Shown: positions 14,825-22,701 of the stretch, piece after piece
Position numbering within the stretch: the stretch's first letter is position 1
How the letters are laid out: each line of letters opens with the position of its first letter
Source: an uncultured Lachnoclostridium sp.
GTDB taxonomy: Bacteria; Bacillota; Clostridia; Lachnospirales; Lachnospiraceae
Assembly (NCBI GenBank): GCA_948330435.1
Contig: CAOJBY010000005.1
Coordinates: 1 to 64,000 of the forward strand
Reading direction: 5' to 3'
Length of the DNA: 64,000 nucleotides
Made by a program: the position numbers and the translations under genes
Notes under the pieces: model-generated
The model's database searches: none
Seen by the model: only the letters and a program-made list of their open reading frames with translations
What the model was told of the DNA's origin: nothing

Positions 14825-16903
14825 TCAATCTTCACTACTCCCGTCAATTGGTGAAATAACGGAAAGCATCTTATTCATGGAATCATCATAAAAGCGGTAA
14901 TTTCCCCGCCCGGTGCGCTTCACCATATAGAGTGCCTGATCTGCACAATGGAACAAGGTTTCATAATCCGTCCCTACCAAATCTGCCCTGGCCACACCCA
15001 TACTCACAGAAATGTCAAAATCCTCAAACCGGCCTGTCAGAGCATGGAAGATACGTTCTATAATCGGTTCCAGTTCCTCGGTATACTCCAGGAACACCAG
15101 AAACTCATCGCCCCCCACACGGGCCGCAATATCGACTCCACGGATACTCTGCCGAAGCTTCTCGGCTGTATGCTGCAGCACCTGATCTCCAAAAATGTGT
15201 CCGTAAGTATCATTGGCCGATTTAAAATGATCCAGATCAAATATCACCATTGCATAAGTACCCTCCGGCTTCTGTGCCATCCGGCCCACAATCTGCTCCT
15301 TGGCACTTGCATGGTTCAAGAGTCCTGTCATCCGGTCATGGGTAGCTAACTGTTCCAGAACGTCCAGCTTTAATCTGGTATCATGAATATCAATTACCTT
15401 TCCAATAGCCCCCTGGTATACATGTGGCTCCTCCTGGGTCCACATGGCATGGGCTACAATCCGGGACCAACGCTGCTCTCCCTGAAAATTAATCTTACAA
15501 TCGTGAGTAACCACCGGATTCTCCCGGCCCGTATTCCGAAGCTTCTTTGAGAGCAGTTCCCAGTTCTCCTGTCCCAAAATATCCTTAACACTGTCGCTCT
15601 TTCTCGGTTCTGCAATAATCTCATTGGTAGAAAGCTTCTTGGCACTCCAGGGTGTCAGAGTCAGAATACTGGGAGAAACATTGTACTCAAACTGAATCTC
15701 CTTTGACATAGCTGCAAAGAAGCTGTATTTTTCTCTCTCTTTCTCCAAAAGCTGTAAGGTCCGCTCTGAAGCAGTCAGTTCTGCATGGTTCAGCATCTCC
15801 TGTGCCACATTGTGAAAGCTTCGCATATTGCTGGCCTCTGGGGTAATCTCCTGCTGAAGCTCTGTAGGAAGCTGATCCGCAATATCCGTCAGACATTCCA
15901 TAAGCAGCGGATTGAATGTACCGCACTTGCCTTCCAGTATCATCCTGACAGCCTCCTCGTGGGGAATGGCTTTCTTATAGCAGCGCTCACTGGTCAGGGC
16001 ATCATACACGTCCGCAAGAGCTACTATCTGAGCAGATATAGGAATCTCATCTCCCTTAAGACCATCTGGATACCCCCGCCCGTCATACCGTTCATGGTGC
16101 CAGCGGCAGATTTCACGGGCACACTTGACCAGCGGCTCATTCTGATAAAGAGGCAGATCACAAAGAAGATCTCCTCCTATGGCGGAATGGGTCTTCATAA
16201 TCTCAAATTCCTCGTCCGTAAATCTTCCCGGCTTGTTGAGAATCTTTTCATCTATAGCAATCTTTCCAATATCGTGAAGGGCCGAAGCCATACTGATAAT
16301 AGAAATATCTTCCTGAGAAATGTCATACCGATCTGTCTTTCGAATCAGATGCTCCAGCAAAAGTTCCGTGAGTGTATGTACGTGGCGTACATGCCATCCA
16401 CTCTCCCCATTTCGGAACTCCACAATATGACTCAAAATATCAATCATCATATTGCTGCTTTTCTCTTTTTCATAGATCTGATCTGCAACCATGTCCATTA
16501 GCTTTTTCTGCTTGGCATATAACAGAATCGTATTCACCACTCTCCGTCGAACAACCATCTCATTGAAAGGACGTACAATAAAATCCGTAGCCCCCATCTC
16601 ATAAGCCCGGTCAATATAGGCAGGACTGTTCTCTGCAGAGATCATGATCACCGGCAGATGCTCAATCCACTTGTGTTCATTCATCACCATCAGCACACCG
16701 AAACCGTCCATCTCCGGCATCACAATATCAAGAAGCAGTAAAGATAAGTCCACACCGTACTTTTCAATGGCTACCACTGCCTGGACTCCGTTTTCCACCT
16801 CCATAATCTCATAATCATCTTCCAACATATCCGCCAGAATCGAACGGTTCATTTCCGAATCATCCGCAATCAAAATTTTCTGCTTCCGTTTTGCTTCTAC
16901 CAT
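14825..16903 (-). CDS. Response regulator with HD-GYP and GGDEF domains
   Basis: About 692 residues. The order is receiver (about 8-130; ILIADDSE, acceptor Asp in LLLDIVMPEMDG), HD-GYP phosphodiesterase (about 150-335; ALHDIGK, HHERYDGRGYPDG), a PAS-like region (about 385-510) and a C-terminal diguanylate cyclase with intact GGDEF and an inhibitory RxxD site (RGVD) five residues before it. By family knowledge HD-GYP degrades and GGDEF makes cyclic-di-GMP, so the protein carries both activities on one phosphorylation-controlled chain. The start at 16903 has AAAGGT upstream; an in-frame start at 16936 lacks a good site. The kinase gene follows immediately and is the natural partner. A hairpin upstream (16945-16995) may separate this pair from the che genes. 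Confidence 0.9.
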   Translation of the reverse strand: MVEAKRKQKILIADDSEMNRSILADMLEDDYEIMEVENGVQAVVAIEKYGVDLSLLLLDIVMPEMDGFGVLMVMNEHKWIEHLPVIMISAENSPAYIDRAYEMGATDFIVRPFNEMVVRRRVVNTILLYAKQKKLMDMVADQIYEKEKSSNMMIDILSHIVEFRNGESGWHVRHVHTLTELLLEHLIRKTDRYDISQEDISIISMASALHDIGKIAIDEKILNKPGRFTDEEFEIMKTHSAIGGDLLCDLPLYQNEPLVKCAREICRWHHERYDGRGYPDGLKGDEIPISAQIVALADVYDALTSERCYKKAIPHEEAVRMILEGKCGTFNPLLMECLTDIADQLPTELQQEITPEASNMRSFHNVAQEMLNHAELTASERTLQLLEKEREKYSFFAAMSKEIQFEYNVSPSILTLTPWSAKKLSTNEIIAEPRKSDSVKDILGQENWELLSKKLRNTGRENPVVTHDCKINFQGEQRWSRIVAHAMWTQEEPHVYQGAIGKVIDIHDTRLKLDVLEQLATHDRMTGLLNHASAKEQIVGRMAQKPEGTYAMVIFDLDHFKSANDTYGHIFGDQVLQHTAEKLRQSIRGVDIAARVGGDEFLVFLEYTEELEPIIERIFHALTGRFEDFDISVSMGVARADLVGTDYETLFHCADQALYMVKRTGRGNYRFYDDSMNKMLSVISPIDGSSED

Positions 16904-16944
16904 TTTCTTACCTTTCTGAAACACATTAAAATCCATTTGCTAAA

Positions 16945-16995
16945 GCAAAAATTCTGCGGCTCAATCACCGGTACTCTCGATAACTAAACCGCAGA
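16945..16995 (-). terminator. Possible terminator after the EAL-HDOD gene
   Basis: TCTGCGG (16953-16959) pairs with CCGCAGA (16989-16995) around a 29-base loop, and on the minus strand the stem is followed by AUUUUUGC. It lies between the EAL-HDOD stop (17003) and the next gene. The long loop makes it a moderate candidate. Confidence 0.4.
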
Positions 16996-17002
16996 TCACG
17001 TT

Positions 17003-18277
17003 TTATTTTGTTTCCGTCTGATCTTTTGCTTTCTCTTCCTCACTGTCAGTCAAGCTCTCCCAGATGCTGTTGACTTCCTCCACACAATCAATGTACGCCT
17101 GAGCCAGAATATTGGTTTCTAACCCCAATTCCTCTGCTAAGGACTTTGTAGACTTCCAGTCCGCACGTTCATAGCATAGTACCAGCGTAAATAGCTGTCC
17201 AACCTTGCCTTCCCGTTTGATCATTCCGTCTTTCACCACATCGGAAATGGGGATCTCCTGAAGAATCTCTTCCAAGGTAGCATCCACAATGTACTCCAAA
17301 GCGGAGAACATTCCCATCATGTAAGCTTCTGATTTGTTAATTGGGAAAGGACGCAGATAATTCACCAAGCGAGCCGCATAATTGGCCCGGAGGAAAGAAA
17401 GCTTTAATACCTCCTCAGCTCCCGGTGTCATATCCTGTGTGCTTTCAAAGCTTAAGAGGTACACCCACTGCTTCAACTGATTGAGTCCCACCGTAACCAA
17501 AGCCTGATGAATGGATGCCGTCCGACGCCTGGTTGCAAAATACGCCGAGTTAGCCAGCTTCAACAGAGAGTAAGTCAAAGCAGCATCCCTGCTTACAATA
17601 CTCTCCAGTTCATCCAGATTGGGTTCTTCCCTAGTAACCTCAATGATAAGCTGATAGAGATTCCCCTGCAGGTATTCCACCTTATTCATCTTTGTAACCA
17701 TACCCTCGGCCACATACTGCCCTTCCACGTAGTCCCCATCCAGATTCAGGGCCATATCATAGTCTTCTTTGGTGTCCACATTGTAGAGAATGCACCTTTT
17801 CCCAAATCCGTGGGCCATCTGAATCATGTTGGCCATGGAATCCCGTGTTTTGCGATCCTCATATCCCGTCACATCAACTCTGATAAAATCCATATGCTCC
17901 AGCATACTGAAATACTTGGGTGTAAACTGGAAGTTGTTGATGGCAAAGCGATACCCATCTTTCCGATGCTTCTCAATCATCACTGCTGCCAGAGGATGAA
18001 TAATCAAATTCTCTTCAATCTGAATCACGATTTTATCTTTGTCAAACATCTTGGCCGTATTTCGAAAAAGCAACGATGGTGTAAAGGTAATAAAAATCTG
18101 ATTATCCTTAAAAATTTTACCTGTATTATCCATCAAAAAGGTCGCAATTGTATTGGCCGCATTCACCTCAGAATTATTGTACAGGCTGTCATCGTCCTCC
18201 TGAAAAAGCAATTCATAACCCGCAATCTCATCAACTTTGACATTTTTGATGGCCTTTCTAACCACACACTTATCCAT
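17003..18277 (-). CDS. Degenerate EAL domain - HDOD domain protein (YuxH-like)
   Basis: About 424 residues. Residues 1-195 follow the EAL fold: the start GYELLFQ keeps the first Glu and DFIRVDVTG is present, but the DDFG loop reads INNFQF and later blocks are altered (YVEGQYVAEG). Catalytic metal binding is therefore unlikely. Residues about 200-390 are an HDOD domain (YSLLKLANSAYFATRRR, IHQALVTVGLNQLKQWVYLLSF). Proteins of this YuxH layout are linked to signalling and motility, but their molecular role is poorly known; a cyclic-di-GMP receptor or protein-interaction role is inference. The ATG at 18277 has AAAGGA nine bases upstream; an ATG two codons earlier is also open. It overlaps the cheV stop, so it is the last che-linked gene of the long operon. 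Confidence 0.8.
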   Translation of the reverse strand: MDKCVVRKAIKNVKVDEIAGYELLFQEDDDSLYNNSEVNAANTIATFLMDNTGKIFKDNQIFITFTPSLLFRNTAKMFDKDKIVIQIEENLIIHPLAAVMIEKHRKDGYRFAINNFQFTPKYFSMLEHMDFIRVDVTGYEDRKTRDSMANMIQMAHGFGKRCILYNVDTKEDYDMALNLDGDYVEGQYVAEGMVTKMNKVEYLQGNLYQLIIEVTREEPNLDELESIVSRDAALTYSLLKLANSAYFATRRRTASIHQALVTVGLNQLKQWVYLLSFESTQDMTPGAEEVLKLSFLRANYAARLVNYLRPFPINKSEAYMMGMFSALEYIVDATLEEILQEIPISDVVKDGMIKREGKVGQLFTLVLCYERADWKSTKSLAEELGLETNILAQAYIDCVEEVNSIWESLTDSEEEKAKDQTETK

Positions 18278-19190
18278 GTGCATTTGTCCTTTCCAGCAAT
18301 TTGTCGATTACTTCTACCAGATGCTTAATCTCCGGCTTGGATAACTGCTCGTCAGCTCCCAGCTGTTTTCCTTTCAGCTGCATCTCCTCATTAATAAGGG
18401 AAGAGAAAATGATCAGCGGCAAAACTTTCAGCTTGTCGTCCGATTTCACCAGCTTTGTCAGACGATGCCCATCCATCTCAGGCATCTCAATATCTGTAAT
18501 GATCAGGCTGGCCTCAGAAAGCAAATCCTCTCTGTCACGAACGGAATACAAAAACTCCCATGCTTCCTTTCCGTTGTTAAATCTTTTAATACTCGTAAAA
18601 CCTGCTTTATTTAAAGAATCACAAATCATACTGGACAAAAGAATGGAATCTTCTGCTAAAATAATGGGCACATCGCATCTGTTTCTCTCTCCAAGAAGAT
18701 CAATCTCAGACATCTGAATACCCGTCTCCGGTGCAATCTCCGTCACAATCTTCTCAAAATCCAGTATGGTTACCAGTTCGCCGCCGCACTGAGCAATTCC
18801 CGTGGAAACTCCTTCCTTTCCATTGCTGATGGTATCATCCGGCTTCTGAATATCCTCCCAGGAAATGCGGCTGATCCCCACTACCGTATGTACACGGAAA
18901 GCGATATTCAGCTTATTAAAATTCGTAATAATAAACAGGTCCTTAGGATGCTTCTCGCACTCATGCCCCATGAGGTATTTGGGAAGATCCACTACCGTAA
19001 GCAAAATATCCCGAGGCTTAAAAATCCCTTCCACCGCTTCATGAGCATGGGGAACAGGTTTTACCTTGTCCGACATCATAATCTCTTTGACTTTCGCAAC
19101 GTTAATGCCGTACAGCTCATCATTAATCGTAAACTGCATAACCTCAATCTCATTTGTTCCCGATTCCAATAAAATTTCCGTTTCTGCCAT
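18270..19190 (-). CDS. cheV: Chemotaxis coupling protein CheV (CheW-receiver fusion)
   Basis: 306 residues. The N-terminal 155 residues are a CheW-like coupling domain (EVMQFTINDELYGINVAKVKEIM, VPHAHEAVEGIFKPRDILLTVVDL). The C-terminal part (about 175-306) is a receiver with acidic pair ILAEDS and acceptor Asp in IITDIEMPEMDG. CheV joins receptors to CheA and adjusts array sensitivity when phosphorylated. It comes after cheC and cheD and overlaps the EAL-HDOD gene, all in the same direction. The ribosome site GAGGAA precedes the ATG. Confidence 0.93.
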   Translation of the reverse strand: MAETEILLESGTNEIEVMQFTINDELYGINVAKVKEIMMSDKVKPVPHAHEAVEGIFKPRDILLTVVDLPKYLMGHECEKHPKDLFIITNFNKLNIAFRVHTVVGISRISWEDIQKPDDTISNGKEGVSTGIAQCGGELVTILDFEKIVTEIAPETGIQMSEIDLLGERNRCDVPIILAEDSILLSSMICDSLNKAGFTSIKRFNNGKEAWEFLYSVRDREDLLSEASLIITDIEMPEMDGHRLTKLVKSDDKLKVLPLIIFSSLINEEMQLKGKQLGADEQLSKPEIKHLVEVIDKLLERTNAHG

Positions 19191-19238
19191 GTTGCAGTTC
19201 CTCCTTCATATCCTCTTATATTATTCCTTGTAACATTT

Positions 19239-19721
19239 CTACATGTGCAGTTCCGGTCTTCCGAAAGTTTTCACCAGGACCATTCCCGTGGCCAGGTCAA
19301 TCGACATGGTTCTCGCATAATTGGCTCCGGTATCTTCTTTCACAATGCGGATTCCTTCCTGCATCAATACTCTTTTTACCATCTGTGCATTTCGCTCGCC
19401 AATGTTTCCCATGGCAGAACTTTTGCCTTTCATGTCAAACATCTTGGCACCTCCCGCTATCTTAGCGGTAAGCCGGTGCTTTACAGCACCATAGGCATAC
19501 AGCTTCCGCAAGGTTTCCCGAACACCCGTATCTGCATATTTAAAAATATTTGCGTCTGAGTTTACTCTTTCCGGAAGCATAATATGCACCAATGCTCCCA
19601 ATTTAATCATTGGATCATACAGAGCAATTCCAATGCAGGAACCAAGGGCATAAGTGATGATGGTCCCCTCCTGCCGTCCAAGCTTCATGTCACCTATTCC
19701 TACTACTAACTGCTTTCCCAT
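19239..19721 (-). CDS. cheD: Chemoreceptor glutamine deamidase CheD
   Basis: 160 residues with the CheD signature ITYALGSCIGIALYD, holding the catalytic Cys, and the catalytic His in GALVHIMLPE. The enzyme deamidates selected receptor glutamines and, by family knowledge, is held by CheC in an adaptation loop. Its start overlaps the last base of the cheC stop, which implies translational coupling and fits a CheC-CheD complex. Confidence 0.95.
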   Translation of the reverse strand: MGKQLVVGIGDMKLGRQEGTIITYALGSCIGIALYDPMIKLGALVHIMLPERVNSDANIFKYADTGVRETLRKLYAYGAVKHRLTAKIAGGAKMFDMKGKSSAMGNIGERNAQMVKRVLMQEGIRIVKEDTGANYARTMSIDLATGMVLVKTFGRPELHM

Positions 19722-20347
19722 TATACATCCGCAACTCCCAACTTCTTCAAAAGAAAATTCAATGATTCAATATCCGGAAGTAAAAGCAGATCACCTTCCA
19801 ATTGGGTATCTCCAATCAGGAACTCACCCTGAATCATCATTAGCTTATCGGAGACTTCTCCAAACATAGCCATGGGCACACTTAAAATCCCACCCAGCAT
19901 ATTAACCGATATAGAGGGTACCGATAATGGCACCTCCAGTCCTGCCAGCTTTGTAATTGCATTCACATAAGAAGAAATAATGATATTTCCGGTTTCCTCC
20001 AGAGCGGAAGCCGACAACTCGTCAATCTGGCTGAAATCCTCAATGTACTTTCCCACCAGACGGGCTAAAATGGCATTGATAAAATCAAGCTTTAACATAT
20101 AAAGCATAATTCCCTGAATATCTCCACCCATCTCCACCAGTACAGCCGCCACCATATCTTCCGGATGCCCCATACTTGCAATCGCTTCATCATAACCTTC
20201 AATCGTCACTCTCGGCATCTTCATCCGTACCCTCACACCCAGTACCTCCGAAAGAGCCGTAGCTGCATTACCCACACCGATGCTCCCAATCTCCCGGAAC
20301 ACATCCAGTGCCACAGCATTCATATCTTCGAATCGTTCAATTGACAT
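19721..20347 (-). CDS. cheC: CheY-P phosphatase CheC
   Basis: About 208 residues from the ATG at 20347, which has an AAAGG-type ribosome site; a TTG 24 bases earlier is less likely. Two phosphatase half-sites are visible: EIGSIGVGNAATALSEVLG (Glu and Asn at the ExxxxxxN spacing) and ASALEETGNIIISSYVNAI. Both keep the Glu-Asn pair used to hydrolyse CheY-P, so it should be active. CheC works with CheD in chemotactic adaptation. It lies 36 bp after the flgG-like gene. Confidence 0.93.
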   Translation of the reverse strand: MSIERFEDMNAVALDVFREIGSIGVGNAATALSEVLGVRVRMKMPRVTIEGYDEAIASMGHPEDMVAAVLVEMGGDIQGIMLYMLKLDFINAILARLVGKYIEDFSQIDELSASALEETGNIIISSYVNAITKLAGLEVPLSVPSISVNMLGGILSVPMAMFGEVSDKLMMIQGEFLIGDTQLEGDLLLLPDIESLNFLLKKLGVADV

Positions 20348-20382
20348 AACTCGCCTGCCTTTCTCACTCAAACAAAAAATTG

Positions 20383-21105
20383 CTATCCTCTAAGTCCGTT
20401 CACTGTCTGGACTACCTCATCTGAGGTCTGGACCATCTTTAGTGCATAAGAGTACGCTCTCTGGCTCTCTATCATCCGCACCAACTCCAGGGCCAGATCC
20501 GTACCCGGGGACTCTAAGGCTCCCTGTAACGGCTGCTCCTCCCTGAGAATAGGGGCTCCGTTTTTCGCCACAGGTGCATATTCATTGTCACCCACATTCA
20601 GCATTCCATTCTTTATTGCAAAATCATAGATTCCGGGAAGGGCTTCCAGTTCCAGACCTGTAGCAGCATCCCCCACCAGACGAATGGGATTCCGGTTTCG
20701 ATCCAGCACCAGATTCTCTGCATCATTGACCAGATAAAAATCGTCCCCTCTCTGGGAAAGGCTGAAACGTCCGTTCCGGGTATAGGTAATCTCATTGGTC
20801 ACCGGATTCCGCATCATGAAAAATCCATCATTGATAATGGCAAAATCATAATCCCGCTCGGTCATATCAAAACCAGACGGTGCAAAATTGGTATCCGCTT
20901 TCTCCAGAGTAATGCCCGTTCCCGCCTGAATCCTTGTCTCGTCACCCTGCCAGTTGTTCAGGTTATAGTACATCAGATCCTGAAAAACTCCTGTCTTGGG
21001 CTTGTAACCGTAGTTATTAATATTGGCCAGGTTGTTGGAAATAACATCCATTCTGGACTGCTGACCGATAGCCCCCTGGGCTGCTGCGTAAAATGATGAA
21101 TACAT
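20383..21105 (-). CDS. flgG: Flagellar rod/hook-basal body protein, FlgG type
   Basis: 240 residues. It opens with the rod-type motif MDVISNNLANINNYGYK (about 19-35) and ends with the conserved helix LALELVRMIESQRAYSYALKMVQTSDEVVQTVNGLRG, both hallmarks of FlgG/FlgF rod proteins that polymerise through the cell wall. A paralogue lies directly upstream. Which of the two is proximal (FlgF) and which distal (FlgG) cannot be fixed from sequence alone; I follow the usual gene order. AAAGGAGA precedes the ATG. Confidence 0.85.
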   Translation of the reverse strand: MYSSFYAAAQGAIGQQSRMDVISNNLANINNYGYKPKTGVFQDLMYYNLNNWQGDETRIQAGTGITLEKADTNFAPSGFDMTERDYDFAIINDGFFMMRNPVTNEITYTRNGRFSLSQRGDDFYLVNDAENLVLDRNRNPIRLVGDAATGLELEALPGIYDFAIKNGMLNVGDNEYAPVAKNGAPILREEQPLQGALESPGTDLALELVRMIESQRAYSYALKMVQTSDEVVQTVNGLRG

Positions 21106-21132
21106 TTTTCCGTCTCCTTTATTCCTCTATAC

Positions 21133-21894
21133 TTAACTCATACTTCCCAAAGTTACTGTCCTGGCATCTAACTGGTCATACATCTTAATCAACTGAGCCG
21201 CTGCCTGAAGAGACCTCTGGGCACTCATCATTGAGGTCATCTCCTCCACCATGGAAGTATTGGAACGCTCTAACATCCCCTGTATAAGCTGTGCATTGGG
21301 TGCTTTCGCTACAGCTCCTTCCTGAGCCGTAAAGGTTCCATTGTCCCCCTTAATCAGAGCTTCATAATAATCTGTAAAATCGGCCAATTGAATTCTTCCG
21401 TAGACCGTATCCGTCTCTTCCCCCCGAACGGTACCGTCCGTATCAATCACGAGCTTATCCGTATCCACCCGGATAGGCCCGTTAACCCCCAGCACCCGTC
21501 CGATATTGGGTACTGCCAGATATCCCTGATCGTCGGTGATAAAGGAGCCGTTTCGGGTATACACCGTCTCATTATCCCCTTTCTGAATCTGGAAAAAGCC
21601 CTCGCCGCTGATAGCCACGTCAAGAGGCATATCGGTAGGTTCCATGCCTCCCTGCTCATAGCTGGTCACCCGATCATTGGTAGCCTGAATCATGGCTGTA
21701 GTTCCGATAGGAGTCCGCTTATCCGGTGTAATATTGCCACTTCGATACAGGATCTCCTCCCGAAAAGTGCTGGCAATATACTTGTCACTTTTGTAACCTG
21801 TGGTAGCTGCATTGGACATATTGTTACTGATTACATTCAGGTTCCGATTCTCGGATATCATAGCGGAACCCAAGGTATAAAAGCCTTGAAACAT
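21133..21894 (-). CDS. flgF: Flagellar rod/hook-basal body protein, FlgF type
   Basis: 253 residues with the N-terminal rod motif NLNVISNNMSNAATTGYKSD, a central block EGFFQIQKGDNETVYTRNGSF shared with the next gene, and the C-terminal helix MVEEMTSMMSAQRSLQAAAQLIKMYDQLDART. It belongs to the FlgF/FlgG family of axial rod proteins, which are exported by the flagellar type III apparatus without a cleaved signal. It begins one base after the sigma-factor gene ends and has GGAGAGGAG upstream. The assignment as FlgF rather than FlgG rests on position. Confidence 0.82.
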   Translation of the reverse strand: MFQGFYTLGSAMISENRNLNVISNNMSNAATTGYKSDKYIASTFREEILYRSGNITPDKRTPIGTTAMIQATNDRVTSYEQGGMEPTDMPLDVAISGEGFFQIQKGDNETVYTRNGSFITDDQGYLAVPNIGRVLGVNGPIRVDTDKLVIDTDGTVRGEETDTVYGRIQLADFTDYYEALIKGDNGTFTAQEGAVAKAPNAQLIQGMLERSNTSMVEEMTSMMSAQRSLQAAAQLIKMYDQLDARTVTLGSMS

Positions 21895-22683
21895 CTATCG
21901 ATTCTCCTCTCCGTATTCCTTTTGCAGATAGGTTTTTAGCTTCTTCACCGCATTGGCATGAATCTGGGAAACACGAGGCTCACTCACAGACAATACCTCC
22001 GCAATCTGCTTCATGTTCAATTCCTCCACATAATACATGGAGATAACAAGCTGTTCATTCTCTTTAAGCTTTCGAATTCCCTCAGCCAGAACCTCACCTG
22101 ACTCTTTTTTTAAACACTTTAGTTCCGGCTGTTCATTCTCATCCTTGGAAGGCAGATACACCGTCTTCTTATTCTCACCGCCCTCATCCAAAACCAGGTC
22201 TAAAGAAAGCACATTGTAAAGGGTCGTTTTTCGCTGTGCCTCCTGATATTTTTCCAGGCTGATATTCAGATAGGAGGCTATCTCCTCCGGTGTGGGATAC
22301 CTTCCCAGTTCATTATACAGCTTTGTGGTCACTTCATCAATATCTCTTGCGTTTTTTCTTACACTTCTTGGAATCCAATCCTGCTTTCTTGCCATATCAA
22401 TGACCATTCCCTTGATCCGTTTAGAGATATAGGTCTCAAATTTTACATTTTTTTCCGGATCAAACTTGTCGAGAGCACTCATAATCACCAGAACACCCTC
22501 ATTAACAATGTCCTCCATCTGAGCAAAGCTTACATAGACATCCCGCATCTGAATGGCTATGCTTCGAACAATATATACATACCGCATTACCAGTTCCTGC
22601 TTCAGTGACAGCTCTCCGGTTTTTCTGTATTCTGTTAAAAGTTCCTCATTGGTCAAACCGTCGAATTCCTTTTGGGCTTCCAT
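21895..22683 (-). CDS. fliA: Flagellar sigma factor (sigma-28/FliA)
   Basis: About 262 residues. Region 2 is clear (MRYVYIVRSIAIQMRDVYVSFAQMEDIVNEGVLVIMSALDKFDPEKNVKFETYISKRIKGMVID contains the usual core and -10 contacts), region 3 follows (YPTPEEIASYLNISLEKYQEA), and region 4 ends in a helix-turn-helix (ELNMKQIAEVLSVSEPRVSQIHANAVKKL). It directs late flagellar promoters with a GCCGATAA -10 element, such as the one before flgM here, and is inhibited by FlgM. The ATG at 22683 has GGAG at a suitable distance; an earlier ATG at 22698 is possible. It follows flhA directly, with no flhF or flhG between. Confidence 0.95.
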   Translation of the reverse strand: MEAQKEFDGLTNEELLTEYRKTGELSLKQELVMRYVYIVRSIAIQMRDVYVSFAQMEDIVNEGVLVIMSALDKFDPEKNVKFETYISKRIKGMVIDMARKQDWIPRSVRKNARDIDEVTTKLYNELGRYPTPEEIASYLNISLEKYQEAQRKTTLYNVLSLDLVLDEGGENKKTVYLPSKDENEQPELKCLKKESGEVLAEGIRKLKENEQLVISMYYVEELNMKQIAEVLSVSEPRVSQIHANAVKKLKTYLQKEYGEENR

Positions 22684-22701
22684 ACCTGCACACTCCATCT
22701 T

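Noticed and set aside
15785..16501. Open plus-strand frame of about 238 codons opposite the HD-GYP gene
   Set aside because: It lies wholly antisense to a gene with intact catalytic motifs, has no ribosome site and no recognisable protein pattern.
16937..17002. Cyclic-di-GMP riboswitch before the HD-GYP-GGDEF gene
   Set aside because: The 66-base gap is too short and lacks aptamer core sequence; the stem looks like a terminator.
17507..18328. Open plus-strand frame of about 273 codons opposite the EAL-HDOD gene
   Set aside because: Antisense shadow of a well-supported gene; composition is unlike a protein.
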